Shown: one piece after another, positions 1 through 5,796 of the stretch
Numbering within the stretch: position 1 is the stretch's first letter
How the letters are laid out: each line of letters starts with the position of its first letter
NCBI GenBank assembly: GCA_900759435.1
Contig: CAAEVD010000251.1
Location: 1-7,858, forward strand
Length of the DNA: 7,858 nt
Source of the DNA: an uncultured Collinsella sp.
GTDB lineage: Bacteria; Actinomycetota; Coriobacteriia; Coriobacteriales; Coriobacteriaceae
Direction of reading: 5' to 3'
Made by a program: the position numbers and the translations under genes
The notes under the pieces: generated by a model
What the model was told of the DNA's origin: nothing
What the model saw: only the letters and a program-made list of their open reading frames with translations
The model's database searches: none

Positions 1-152
1 ACCGCGTTGAGCTGCTCATCAGTAACATCGATATCCTTCAGGGCGACCTGAATCTCGTCCTCGGTTACCGAAGTCCTGTTTGAGCCGTTGCCCATGAGCT
101 TTGCAACGTAGGATTCCAGCCCAGTACCCGTGCTCTCAGTCTTTTTTGGCAC
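1..152 (-). CDS. rpoD: RNA polymerase primary sigma factor, N-terminal fragment (3' end outside window)
   Basis: Only the first 50 codons are present; the gene runs off the left edge. Seen: a GTG start at 152-150 preceded by AAGGGAG five bases upstream. The same frame has a stop at 182-180 and no other ATG, GTG or TTG start after it, so the start is well fixed. The peptide opens with a short polar stretch (VPKKTESTGTGLESY) and from about residue 28 reads VTEDEIQVALKDIDVTDEQL, which resembles sigma region 1.1, the acidic helical domain that keeps free primary sigma off DNA. Known: dnaG followed by rpoD/sigA is the conserved core of the macromolecular-synthesis operon. Inference: this is the housekeeping sigma that directs core polymerase to most promoters. 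The core regions 2-4 lie outside the window, so identity rests on region 1.1 and context. It may be read from upstream genes and from its own promoter in the 110-bp gap. Confidence 0.8.
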   Translation of the reverse strand, partial: MPKKTESTGTGLESYVAKLMGNGSNRTSVTEDEIQVALKDIDVTDEQLNA

Positions 153-157
153 AGATT

Positions 158-164
158 CTCCCTT
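158..164 (-). promoter_or_regulatory. Ribosome-binding site of rpoD
   Basis: The minus strand reads AAGGGAG followed by the five-base spacer AATCT and the GTG start at 152. It is a good Shine-Dalgarno match and it decides the non-ATG start of rpoD. Confidence 0.75.
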
Positions 165-167
165 CGT

Positions 168-180
168 AGTCCACAGGACT
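168..180 (-). repeat. Small inverted repeat in the rpoD leader
   Basis: Read on the minus strand it is AGTCC-TGT-GGACT: a perfect 5-bp stem with a 3-nt loop, ending three bases before the rpoD Shine-Dalgarno at 158-164. In RNA it could form a short hairpin at the ribosome's landing site. It is short enough to be chance, and no run of T follows it, so it is not a terminator. Confidence 0.4.
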
Positions 181-198
181 CAATACTTTAGCACACAC

Positions 199-210
199 AT
201 AGACGTCTAT
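199..210. promoter_or_regulatory. 12-bp perfect palindrome upstream of rpoD, candidate operator
   Basis: ATAGACGTCTAT is its own reverse complement over all 12 bases and sits in the AT-richer gap 47 bp before the rpoD start. If the candidate promoter at 228-256 is real, the palindrome falls just after the transcription start, a typical place for a repressor or a leader stem. I do not recognise it as a known regulator's box. Symmetry and placement are seen; operator function is inference. Confidence 0.35.
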
Positions 211-227
211 ACCCAAAATAAAGACAG

Positions 228-256
228 GATATAGGCGAGAATACGCTGGTTGACCA
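228..256 (-). promoter_or_regulatory. Candidate sigma-70-type promoter for rpoD
   Basis: The minus strand has TGGTCA (256-251; four of six matches to TTGACA), a 17-bp spacer, and TATATC (233-228; four of six matches to TATAAT). Transcription would start near 221, giving a leader of about 70 nt. This is the best-spaced pair I found, but it is weak. The gap also holds TATAGA and an extended-type TGCTAAAGT nearer the gene without a good -35 partner. The region is visibly more AT-rich than the flanking genes, as expected for a promoter. Confidence 0.3.
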
Positions 257-262
257 CAACAT

Positions 263-2392
263 CTAGGCCTGATCGGCACCTGCGGTCTCCAAACCGATCA
301 AACGGAACGGGTCGGCCACGCCACCGATCGACTTTTGAAGCTCGCGCTGGCGCTGTGAATCTTGCAACGCCTGCATCGTCAGCACCCGACGGGCCTCATC
401 GTCGAGTGAACGGTCCTGACGCAACTTGGCCTGCGCGGCTCGCATGCGACGTTTGATGGTGTAGAGCTCGAGCGTATCGAGCATAAAGACGATGTTCGTC
501 TCGGTCGGGTGCTTGCTCGTCGCCGAGATGCGCCCGGCGCTGACAAGCGACGCCGCCTCGGGACACACCGCGCGCGCCGCATCCATGCAGGCAGCAGGAT
601 CGGTGCCCGGCGGCGTTGCCAGCACGGCCCACGCAATGGACTCGTGACGCGGGTCGACCCACTCGATAGAACAAATGCGATCGGCATATGCGCGGAACAG
701 ATCGGGGTAGCTCGTGAGCATGGTCAGCAGCTCACGCTCCCCCGCCAGGGATTTCCGCTCCAGATCGGTCAAAACGATCGGCATCGACGGAGCTGCCGCC
801 GCACTTGAACTATCGGCAACAGGCACGGCGCTTTCCATCCCCGCCGGCACATCGATTGGCGGCAGGTCCTCGTCGACCTCCACCGGCGCGGCCCCATAGG
901 CATCAAGCGGAACGTGGTCGTACGGGTCCTCCTCGACCGGTGCGGACACCGCTGGCATCGCACCCGCGGCCCAGGCACCGCGACCGGCACTGCGCGCACC
1001 AGCCGCACCGCTGCCCGAGCTTCGTCCCCGCGAACCGCCCGAGCGCTCAGATTGCGCGCGTTGACGCTCGTAGCTCTGCTCACGACGTCGCTCCGCATCC
1101 TCACGCTTGGCGACATCGCGAAACACACGGCCCGAACTCGCGCGCACGGTCTCCAGGTCCAAACCCAGCAGATCGGCAATCTGGATAAAGTACGTGTCGA
1201 TCATATAGCTGTCCCGTAGCGGATAAATGAGCGTCAGCGCATCCTCGAGCGCCTTGGCGCGACCACCCGGTGTGGTAATGTCGCTCGACTCCTGCAGCGA
1301 ACGGTAGACAAAGTCCATGAGGGGCTCGGCGGCATCGATGCGCGCCTGAAGTGCCTCGCCGCCATGCGCCGTGATGAACTCCATGGGGTCGTTGCCGTCG
1401 GGCAGCACCACGCAGCGCAGGTCCATCGAATCCTGCTCGATAAACTGAATCGCGCGGCGAGCGGCCTTTTGACCGGCGGCGTCGCCATCGAACATATACA
1501 CAATGCGCTTGGCAAAGCGGGTTAGCGTCTTTACGTGATGCTCCGTGAGCGCCGTGCCCAGCGTGGCGACGACGTTTTTGATCCCTGCCTCCCAACAGGC
1601 GATGCAGTCGGTATAGCCCTCCACCACGATGGCGGTATCCTGCGCGACGATAAACTCCTTGGCCCAGTTAAAGCCGTAGAGGTTTCGCTTTTTATGAAAC
1701 ACGCTCGTCTCGGCGGTGTTGAGGTACTTAGGCTGACCATCGCCCATGATGCGCCCGCCAAAAGCGATGTTATGACCCTGCTCGTCAAAAATGGGAAACA
1801 TCACACGGTCGTAAAAACGGTCGGCGAGCTGTCCGCGCCCACGGCTCACGGCCACGTTGGCGTCAATCATCTCCTGCGGGGTAAAGCCCGCTTGAGACAG
1901 ATGAGAAACCAACGCGTTGCGACCCGGCGCAAAACCCAGGCAGTAGCGTCGACAGACATCGCCACCCATACCGCGGCTGGCAAAGTACTCGCGCGGACGG
2001 CTGTCCTTACCGCGCATAAGCATGGTGTGGTAGAACTGGGCCGTCTCGGCGCACAGGTCATAGATGCGAGCGCGCTTGGTGCCGCGATCGCGCTGCGCAC
2101 CGGTATCGTGCAGTTCAATGCCCGCACGATCAGCCAAATAGCGGATCGACTCGGGAAAACTCAGGTTCTCGCGCTTCATGATATAGGTAAAGACGTCGCC
2201 GCCCTCGCCGCAGCCAAAGCAGTGCCACACCTGCGTAGCAGGGATAATGTGAAACGATGGGGTCTTTTCGCCATGAAACGGACAGCAGCCCCAAAACTCA
2301 TGGCCGCGGGGCTTGAGCTCAACCGTTTCCTGCACGATGGCAACCAAGTCCGACGCCGCGCGTACTTGATCTTTTTCCTCATCGCTAATCAC
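263..2392 (-). CDS. dnaG: DNA primase DnaG, with an expanded linker
   Basis: Synthesises RNA primers at the replication fork together with the replicative helicase. Domains seen in the 709 residues: an N-terminal CHC2 zinc finger with ligands C37, H40, C58 and C61; the RNA polymerase core, with RVMFPIFD and PKYLN (about 196-225); the TOPRIM fold with VVEGYTD (256-262, acidic E258) and FDGDAAG (301-307, D302 and D304), which bind catalytic metals; then PDGNDPMEF (331-339). Residues about 428-540 are a low-complexity linker, basic and Ser/Gly/Arg-rich at first, then Ala/Pro/acidic. The helical C-terminal region (about 541-709) is the expected helicase-binding domain. Length exceeds the usual 580-630 because of the linker. 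The start is GTG: an in-frame stop lies three codons upstream, and a strong Shine-Dalgarno sits at 2399-2407. It overlaps the ribF stop by 8 nt, so it is probably coupled to ribF. It ends 110 bp before rpoD. Confidence 0.97.
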   Translation of the reverse strand: MISDEEKDQVRAASDLVAIVQETVELKPRGHEFWGCCPFHGEKTPSFHIIPATQVWHCFGCGEGGDVFTYIMKRENLSFPESIRYLADRAGIELHDTGAQRDRGTKRARIYDLCAETAQFYHTMLMRGKDSRPREYFASRGMGGDVCRRYCLGFAPGRNALVSHLSQAGFTPQEMIDANVAVSRGRGQLADRFYDRVMFPIFDEQGHNIAFGGRIMGDGQPKYLNTAETSVFHKKRNLYGFNWAKEFIVAQDTAIVVEGYTDCIACWEAGIKNVVATLGTALTEHHVKTLTRFAKRIVYMFDGDAAGQKAARRAIQFIEQDSMDLRCVVLPDGNDPMEFITAHGGEALQARIDAAEPLMDFVYRSLQESSDITTPGGRAKALEDALTLIYPLRDSYMIDTYFIQIADLLGLDLETVRASSGRVFRDVAKREDAERRREQSYERQRAQSERSGGSRGRSSGSGAAGARSAGRGAWAAGAMPAVSAPVEEDPYDHVPLDAYGAAPVEVDEDLPPIDVPAGMESAVPVADSSSAAAAPSMPIVLTDLERKSLAGERELLTMLTSYPDLFRAYADRICSIEWVDPRHESIAWAVLATPPGTDPAACMDAARAVCPEAASLVSAGRISATSKHPTETNIVFMLDTLELYTIKRRMRAAQAKLRQDRSLDDEARRVLTMQALQDSQRQRELQKSIGGVADPFRLIGLETAGADQA

Positions 2393-3392
2393 GGATGCTC
2401 ACCCCCTGCTCACCCAAGTTATGACGGATATCGTCGATATTACCCTCGACGGTCGCGATCAACTCGTCCAGGGAATCGAACACGCGAGACGGACGCAGCC
2501 AGCGTGTAAACGCCAGCGACACGGAAGCGCCATACAGGTCGCCCGCATAGCCGATCAAGTTGGCCTCGAGATGCGCCGAGGCGGCATCATCGGCATAGGT
2601 CGGCGGCAGGCCAACGTTAACGGCAGCAGGCCATACGGTATCGTCGACCAGCACCAGACCCTCATAGACGCCATCGGCAGGCACTTGGATGCCGTCGGGC
2701 ACCTGGATGTTTGCCGTGGGAAAGCCCATGTCGGAGCCCTCGTGACGGCCAGCCGCCACAACGCCGCGCAGCATATAGGGACGGCCGAGAAGCTCGGCAG
2801 CCAGCTCCACATGACCCTGACCCAGCTCATGGCGGACGCGCGTGGCGCAGACGGTCTGCCCGTTAACGCAGAGAAGGTCGTGACCGTAAACGTCAACCCC
2901 ACGCTCAGTGCCCCAGGCGCACATCTCGGCAACGCCCGAAGCCCCGCCGCGGCCGAGCCTAAAGTCGCTGCCTACACGAATGGAGCGAATGTCGATAACG
3001 CGCGACAACAGCGCCAGAAACCCGACATGATCGAGTGCCGCCACGGCGGGCGTAAAGGGAACGGCCACCACCGCATCGACCCCGGTTTGAGCCAGGGCAT
3101 GCAGGCGGTCGGCCGTCGTCATCAATTTTTGAGCGGGCGACGGACTCACCACGACGTCCGGATCAGGATCGAAGGTGACCACGACCGCTTTGCTGCCATG
3201 GGAACGTGCATCGCGAACAACCGCGTCAATCAGCTCTCGGTGCCCACGATGTACACCATCAAACACGCCAATGGCGATCGACGCGGCACCCAAGAACTCG
3301 CACCCATCAAATGCATCGGCAAAAACGATACGGGCCTCGTCCAACTCACCCGCGAAAAAGATACGCGCGAGCTCGTGGGGCGCCAGCATCAT
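2385..3392 (-). CDS. ribF: Bifunctional riboflavin kinase / FAD synthetase RibF
   Basis: Converts riboflavin to FMN and FMN to FAD in the cytosol. Length is 335 residues, somewhat longer than the common 305-315. The N-terminal nucleotidyltransferase (FAD synthetase) domain shows GVFDGVHRGH (42-51), the HxGH-type ATP site; VTFDPDPDVVV (72-82); GSDFRLGRGGASG (141-153); and CATRVR (182-187) in place of the usual SSTxIR. The C-terminal flavokinase domain shows GRPYMLRGVV (203-212), GFPTANI (223-229) with the PTAN motif that binds nucleotide and Mg, NVGLPPTY (259-266), a conserved Glu at 276 in LEANLIGY where VExHLLDF is usual, and DLYG (285-288). The ATG overlaps the truB stop as ATGA, and a second ATG follows at once, so the start could be one codon later; the upstream GGCGGTG is a modest ribosome-binding site. 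It is the usual last gene of the infB-rbfA-truB group. Confidence 0.95.
   Translation of the reverse strand: MMLAPHELARIFFAGELDEARIVFADAFDGCEFLGAASIAIGVFDGVHRGHRELIDAVVRDARSHGSKAVVVTFDPDPDVVVSPSPAQKLMTTADRLHALAQTGVDAVVAVPFTPAVAALDHVGFLALLSRVIDIRSIRVGSDFRLGRGGASGVAEMCAWGTERGVDVYGHDLLCVNGQTVCATRVRHELGQGHVELAAELLGRPYMLRGVVAAGRHEGSDMGFPTANIQVPDGIQVPADGVYEGLVLVDDTVWPAAVNVGLPPTYADDAASAHLEANLIGYAGDLYGASVSLAFTRWLRPSRVFDSLDELIATVEGNIDDIRHNLGEQGVSIRD
2399..2407 (-). promoter_or_regulatory. Strong Shine-Dalgarno of dnaG inside ribF
   Basis: The minus strand reads AGGGGGTGA, one mismatch from AGGAGGTGA, six bases before the GTG start at 2392 and within the last codons of ribF. It supports the GTG start and suggests translation of primase linked to that of ribF. 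Confidence 0.75.
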
Positions 3393-4321
3393 CGAACACC
3401 GCCGATCGCCTGCGGAAAGACATGCTCCATCACAAAGCGGCCGCCCTCGATACGAGCAAGCGCCTTCAATCCACCATCGAGCACGAGCGCGAACGGCGCC
3501 TTCGACGCATCGAAGTCCGCAAGCGCACGTTCAATGGGAATGCGGCGACCACAAAGCAGGTCGTCTGCAAGATTTCCCGGCAAATCGACACGCGTGGCAC
3601 CAAGGGCGGCGATGGGGTCCAGAGCGAAACCGGCAGCGGACTCGGCAGAGAGCTCCTCTACCGCATGACAAGCGCCAATGGAAACAACGCCGGAGGCCGT
3701 ACGACGCAGCGCGGAAATATGCGCAGCACTATCGCAGGCGCGACCAAGATCGCGAGCGAGCGCGCGAATGTAGGTGCCCTTGCTTACCGAAAACGCCACG
3801 GTCCAGACGCACGTTTCGCCCTCGCCGCTCACGGCGATCAGGTCGGCGGCATAGACCTCGACGGGGCGCGGGGGCAAGTCTACCGCATTGCCCTCGCGAG
3901 CGCTCTTATAGGCGCGAACGCCATTGACCGAGATGGCCGAAAACGCCGGCGGCACCTGCAGCTGCGGGCCAAGCATAGCGGCGAGCTGCTCACGGGCGTA
4001 AGCGAGATCGCGCAACTCGGGGGCAACGGGCACCGTGCGGACGGCCTCGCCCTCCGCGTCATCGGTATTGGTCTCGACGCCAAACGAAATGTCGGCGACA
4101 TAACTTTTGGTATCGAGGGTTAGCATGCCCAGCAGACGGGTCGCCTGGCCCACGCCCACCACCATGACACCCGAGGCCATGGGGTCGAGCGTACCGGCAT
4201 GGCCGACGCGTCGCTCATGGAGGGCGCGTCGGCACTGCGATACCACGTCGTGGGACGTACAGCCCACCGGCTTATCGACGGCGAGCAGCATATTCAATTG
4301 AGAAGGCGTACGACGAGCCAT
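3389..4321 (-). CDS. truB: tRNA pseudouridine(55) synthase TruB
   Basis: Isomerises U55 to pseudouridine in the T-loop of elongator tRNAs. Length is 310 residues, close to E. coli TruB (314). Motifs seen: LLAVDKPVGCTSHDVV (12-27); GHAGTLDPMASG (40-51) with catalytic Asp46; TKSYVADISFG (71-81) with the conserved motif-I Lys-Tyr pair; QVPPAFSAI with NGVRAYKSAREG (122-144); and SKGTYIRALARDLG (180-193). An LRRTASG motif (205-211) and a short C-terminal segment follow, the latter in the position of the PUA-like RNA-binding tail. The start is the ATG at 4321, preceded by a weak GGATGG only three bases away. The next in-frame Met (residue 11) has no ribosome-binding site, so the first is preferred; low-efficiency reinitiation after nrnA, 15 nt upstream, is plausible. 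The end overlaps ribF by 4 nt (ATGA). Confidence 0.97.
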   Translation of the reverse strand: MARRTPSQLNMLLAVDKPVGCTSHDVVSQCRRALHERRVGHAGTLDPMASGVMVVGVGQATRLLGMLTLDTKSYVADISFGVETNTDDAEGEAVRTVPVAPELRDLAYAREQLAAMLGPQLQVPPAFSAISVNGVRAYKSAREGNAVDLPPRPVEVYAADLIAVSGEGETCVWTVAFSVSKGTYIRALARDLGRACDSAAHISALRRTASGVVSIGACHAVEELSAESAAGFALDPIAALGATRVDLPGNLADDLLCGRRIPIERALADFDASKAPFALVLDGGLKALARIEGGRFVMEHVFPQAIGGVR

Positions 4322-4336
4322 GTACCATCCAAAATG

Positions 4337-5380
4337 TTAGAGCTCGACGGTCACCGAAGCGGGATCCTCCCCTACCAGCTCGGCCAGCATGGGAAGTGCC
4401 ACGGCGAGCGTCTCGCGAATCGTTCCGTTGTTGGAAAAGCCGGCGGCGGCATGATGCCCGCCACCGCCAAAGTTGGCAGCGATCTCGGACACATCGAGGT
4501 CACCTTTGGAGCGCAGGTTGCCGCGCACCTTGGTATCGCCGTCGATGCCCTTTAGGAACAGACAGACCTCAACGCCCATCACCGAACGCACCACATCAAC
4601 CAGGCCATCGCACTCGTCCGAAGTGACGCCGCAGGCCTCGAGGTCGCTCTGATACGCATAACTATACGCCACGCGACCGTGCGCCACTGTCTTGATGCGG
4701 CCCATAACGATGGACTTGAGATGCAAGAACTCTACGCGCATGCTCTGGTAGACCTCGAGCGCAACGCGCGCGGGGTCGGCACCGTGCGCGACCAGGCGCG
4801 AGGCGGCATGGAACGCAGTGGCATCGGCGTTTTGGTACTGAAAACGACCGGTATCGGTCACCAGGCCGCACAGCAGGCAGGTCGCGACACCATCGCGAGC
4901 CACAATGCCGCAATTGTCCAAAAAGCGGTCGATGATCATGGCGCATGCCGCGGCGCCGACGCACCTCAGGCTCAGCTCGGCAAATTCCTCGCGCGCCGGA
5001 TGGTGATCGAAACACACGACATGCGACGAGCGGCGGAGCACCTCGGCGGAGTTGTTCAGACGCTCGACGACCGGCACGTCCACCGAGATGAACAGGTCCG
5101 GATTGCCGGTATACGCAGATGCCGGCACCAGACGGTCGGCGCCCTCCATAAAGCGGTAAATACGCGGAACCGGGTCATCGTCTGCCAGCAGCAGGGCAAT
5201 GTCCTTGTTGGGGAAAAACTTCATAAGCGAGAGGCCCAGACCCAGCACGGAGCCCAGGGCGTCACCATCGGGAGACGTATGTCCCGAAATCGCAATGGAG
5301 GACGCACCCTCGATAAGCTCGAGGATGCGTCGCTGAATATCTGCAGACTCGCACGATGCGAGGTCGGCGGAATTACTCAT
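4337..5380 (-). CDS. nrnA: DHH/DHHA1 phosphoesterase, NrnA-type nanoRNase / pAp phosphatase
   Basis: Members degrade 2-5 nt RNA fragments and related short substrates from RNA and c-di-nucleotide breakdown, and many also dephosphorylate pAp. The 347-residue protein has the complete metal-binding set: SGHTSPDGDALGS (32-44, with H34, D38 and D40), the Asp of ISVDVP (D101), the DHH signature (125-127, in CFDHHPA) and LVTDTGRF (173-180, D176). The C-terminal DHHA1 domain ends in the substrate-binding glycine motif GGGGHHAAAGF (305-315). No signal peptide or membrane segment is apparent, so it is cytosolic. The ATG at 5380 has a perfect AGGAGG nine bases upstream and lies inside the end of rbfA (8-nt overlap). 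Its place between rbfA and truB is the standard one for NrnA in Gram-positive and actinobacterial genomes. Exact substrate preference cannot be read from sequence. Confidence 0.92.
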   Translation of the reverse strand: MSNSADLASCESADIQRRILELIEGASSIAISGHTSPDGDALGSVLGLGLSLMKFFPNKDIALLLADDDPVPRIYRFMEGADRLVPASAYTGNPDLFISVDVPVVERLNNSAEVLRRSSHVVCFDHHPAREEFAELSLRCVGAAACAMIIDRFLDNCGIVARDGVATCLLCGLVTDTGRFQYQNADATAFHAASRLVAHGADPARVALEVYQSMRVEFLHLKSIVMGRIKTVAHGRVAYSYAYQSDLEACGVTSDECDGLVDVVRSVMGVEVCLFLKGIDGDTKVRGNLRSKGDLDVSEIAANFGGGGHHAAAGFSNNGTIRETLAVALPMLAELVGEDPASVTVEL

Positions 5381-5783
5381 CTAAAGCTGCCTCCTGGGCG
5401 GCATCCGCAATTGGATAGCCGTCCTCGTCCTTTTCGATCGCAAGCGTGGCGGGAACGTTTTCCAGCGCGCGCGTAATGCGCTCGGCCTCATCGGTCGAGC
5501 GATCGATGCGAAAATCGAGCTCGGGCGTGACGCGCCAATCGAGCGAGCGGGCCAACAGGCTACGGATGCGGCCCTTGGCGCTGGCAAGCGCCTCCATGAC
5601 CTCGTCGTAGCGGCTCGCGTCGCACGACACGTACACGCGCGCGAACGAACGGTCCACCGCGACCTCGACCGCGGTCAGGGTGACCAGGTCGAGACGCGGA
5701 TCGGAAACCTCAAAGAGCAGGATATAACCGAGCTTCTCGCGAAGCTGCTCGCCCAGACGGCGGGTTGCCTGCGTTTGCTTCAT
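5373..5783 (-). CDS. rbfA: 30S ribosome-binding factor A (RbfA)
   Basis: Binds the immature 30S subunit and assists late processing and folding of 16S rRNA, notably in cold adaptation. The 136-residue length is typical of the family (E. coli 133). Family features seen: the opening helix RRLGEQLREKLGYIL (8-22); VSDPRLDLVTLTAVEVAVD (26-44); ARVYVS (48-53); and the KH-like helix-kink-helix with AKG (69-71), followed by TPELDFRID (86-94). The tail is acidic. The ATG at 5783 is chosen because AGGGGGT lies six bases upstream and the family N-terminus begins there; the same frame is open further upstream, but only as an out-of-frame reading of infB. It sits 11 nt after the infB stop and overlaps nrnA by 8 nt, which suggests coupled synthesis with IF-2, as expected for factors acting on the 30S subunit. 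Confidence 0.95.
   Translation of the reverse strand: MKQTQATRRLGEQLREKLGYILLFEVSDPRLDLVTLTAVEVAVDRSFARVYVSCDASRYDEVMEALASAKGRIRSLLARSLDWRVTPELDFRIDRSTDEAERITRALENVPATLAIEKDEDGYPIADAAQEAALDE
5390..5395 (-). promoter_or_regulatory. Consensus Shine-Dalgarno of nrnA inside rbfA
   Basis: The minus strand reads AGGAGG, nine bases before the nrnA ATG at 5380 and within the rbfA coding sequence. It fixes the nrnA start and shows that nrnA can recruit ribosomes itself despite the overlap. Confidence 0.75.
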
Positions 5784-5789
5784 AGCGCT

Positions 5790-5796
5790 ACCCCCT
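5790..5796 (-). promoter_or_regulatory. Shine-Dalgarno of rbfA overlapping the infB stop codon
   Basis: The minus strand reads AGGGGGT six bases before the rbfA ATG. Its first two bases (AG) are the last two of the infB TAG stop (5797-5795), so a ribosome terminating on infB covers the rbfA initiation site. This arrangement favours termination-reinitiation. Confidence 0.7.

Noticed and set aside
249..260. Small stem after dnaG (GTTG-TGGT-CAAC on the minus strand) as a terminator
   Set aside because: The stem is only 4 bp and no T run follows. It does not look like an intrinsic terminator, so read-through from dnaG into rpoD remains possible.
905..1110. Low-complexity part of dnaG as a repeat array or mobile insertion
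   Set aside because: The frame is unbroken, there are no flanking duplications or terminal repeats, and no exact tandem unit is visible. It is better explained as a disordered protein linker.
1535..2509. 324-codon open frame on the plus strand opposite dnaG
   Set aside because: It is exactly antisense to the primase core and has no recognisable domain or ribosome-binding evidence. Long antisense frames are common opposite GC-rich genes with strong codon bias.
2421..3668. 415-codon open frame on the plus strand across ribF and truB
   Set aside because: It spans two well-supported minus-strand genes and their junction, and its product is compositionally odd with no family motif. It is a shadow of coding bias.
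3206..4123. 305-codon plus-strand open frame opposite ribF and truB
   Set aside because: The product is rich in Arg, His and Gly, without motifs, and antisense to conserved TruB motifs; no independent support.
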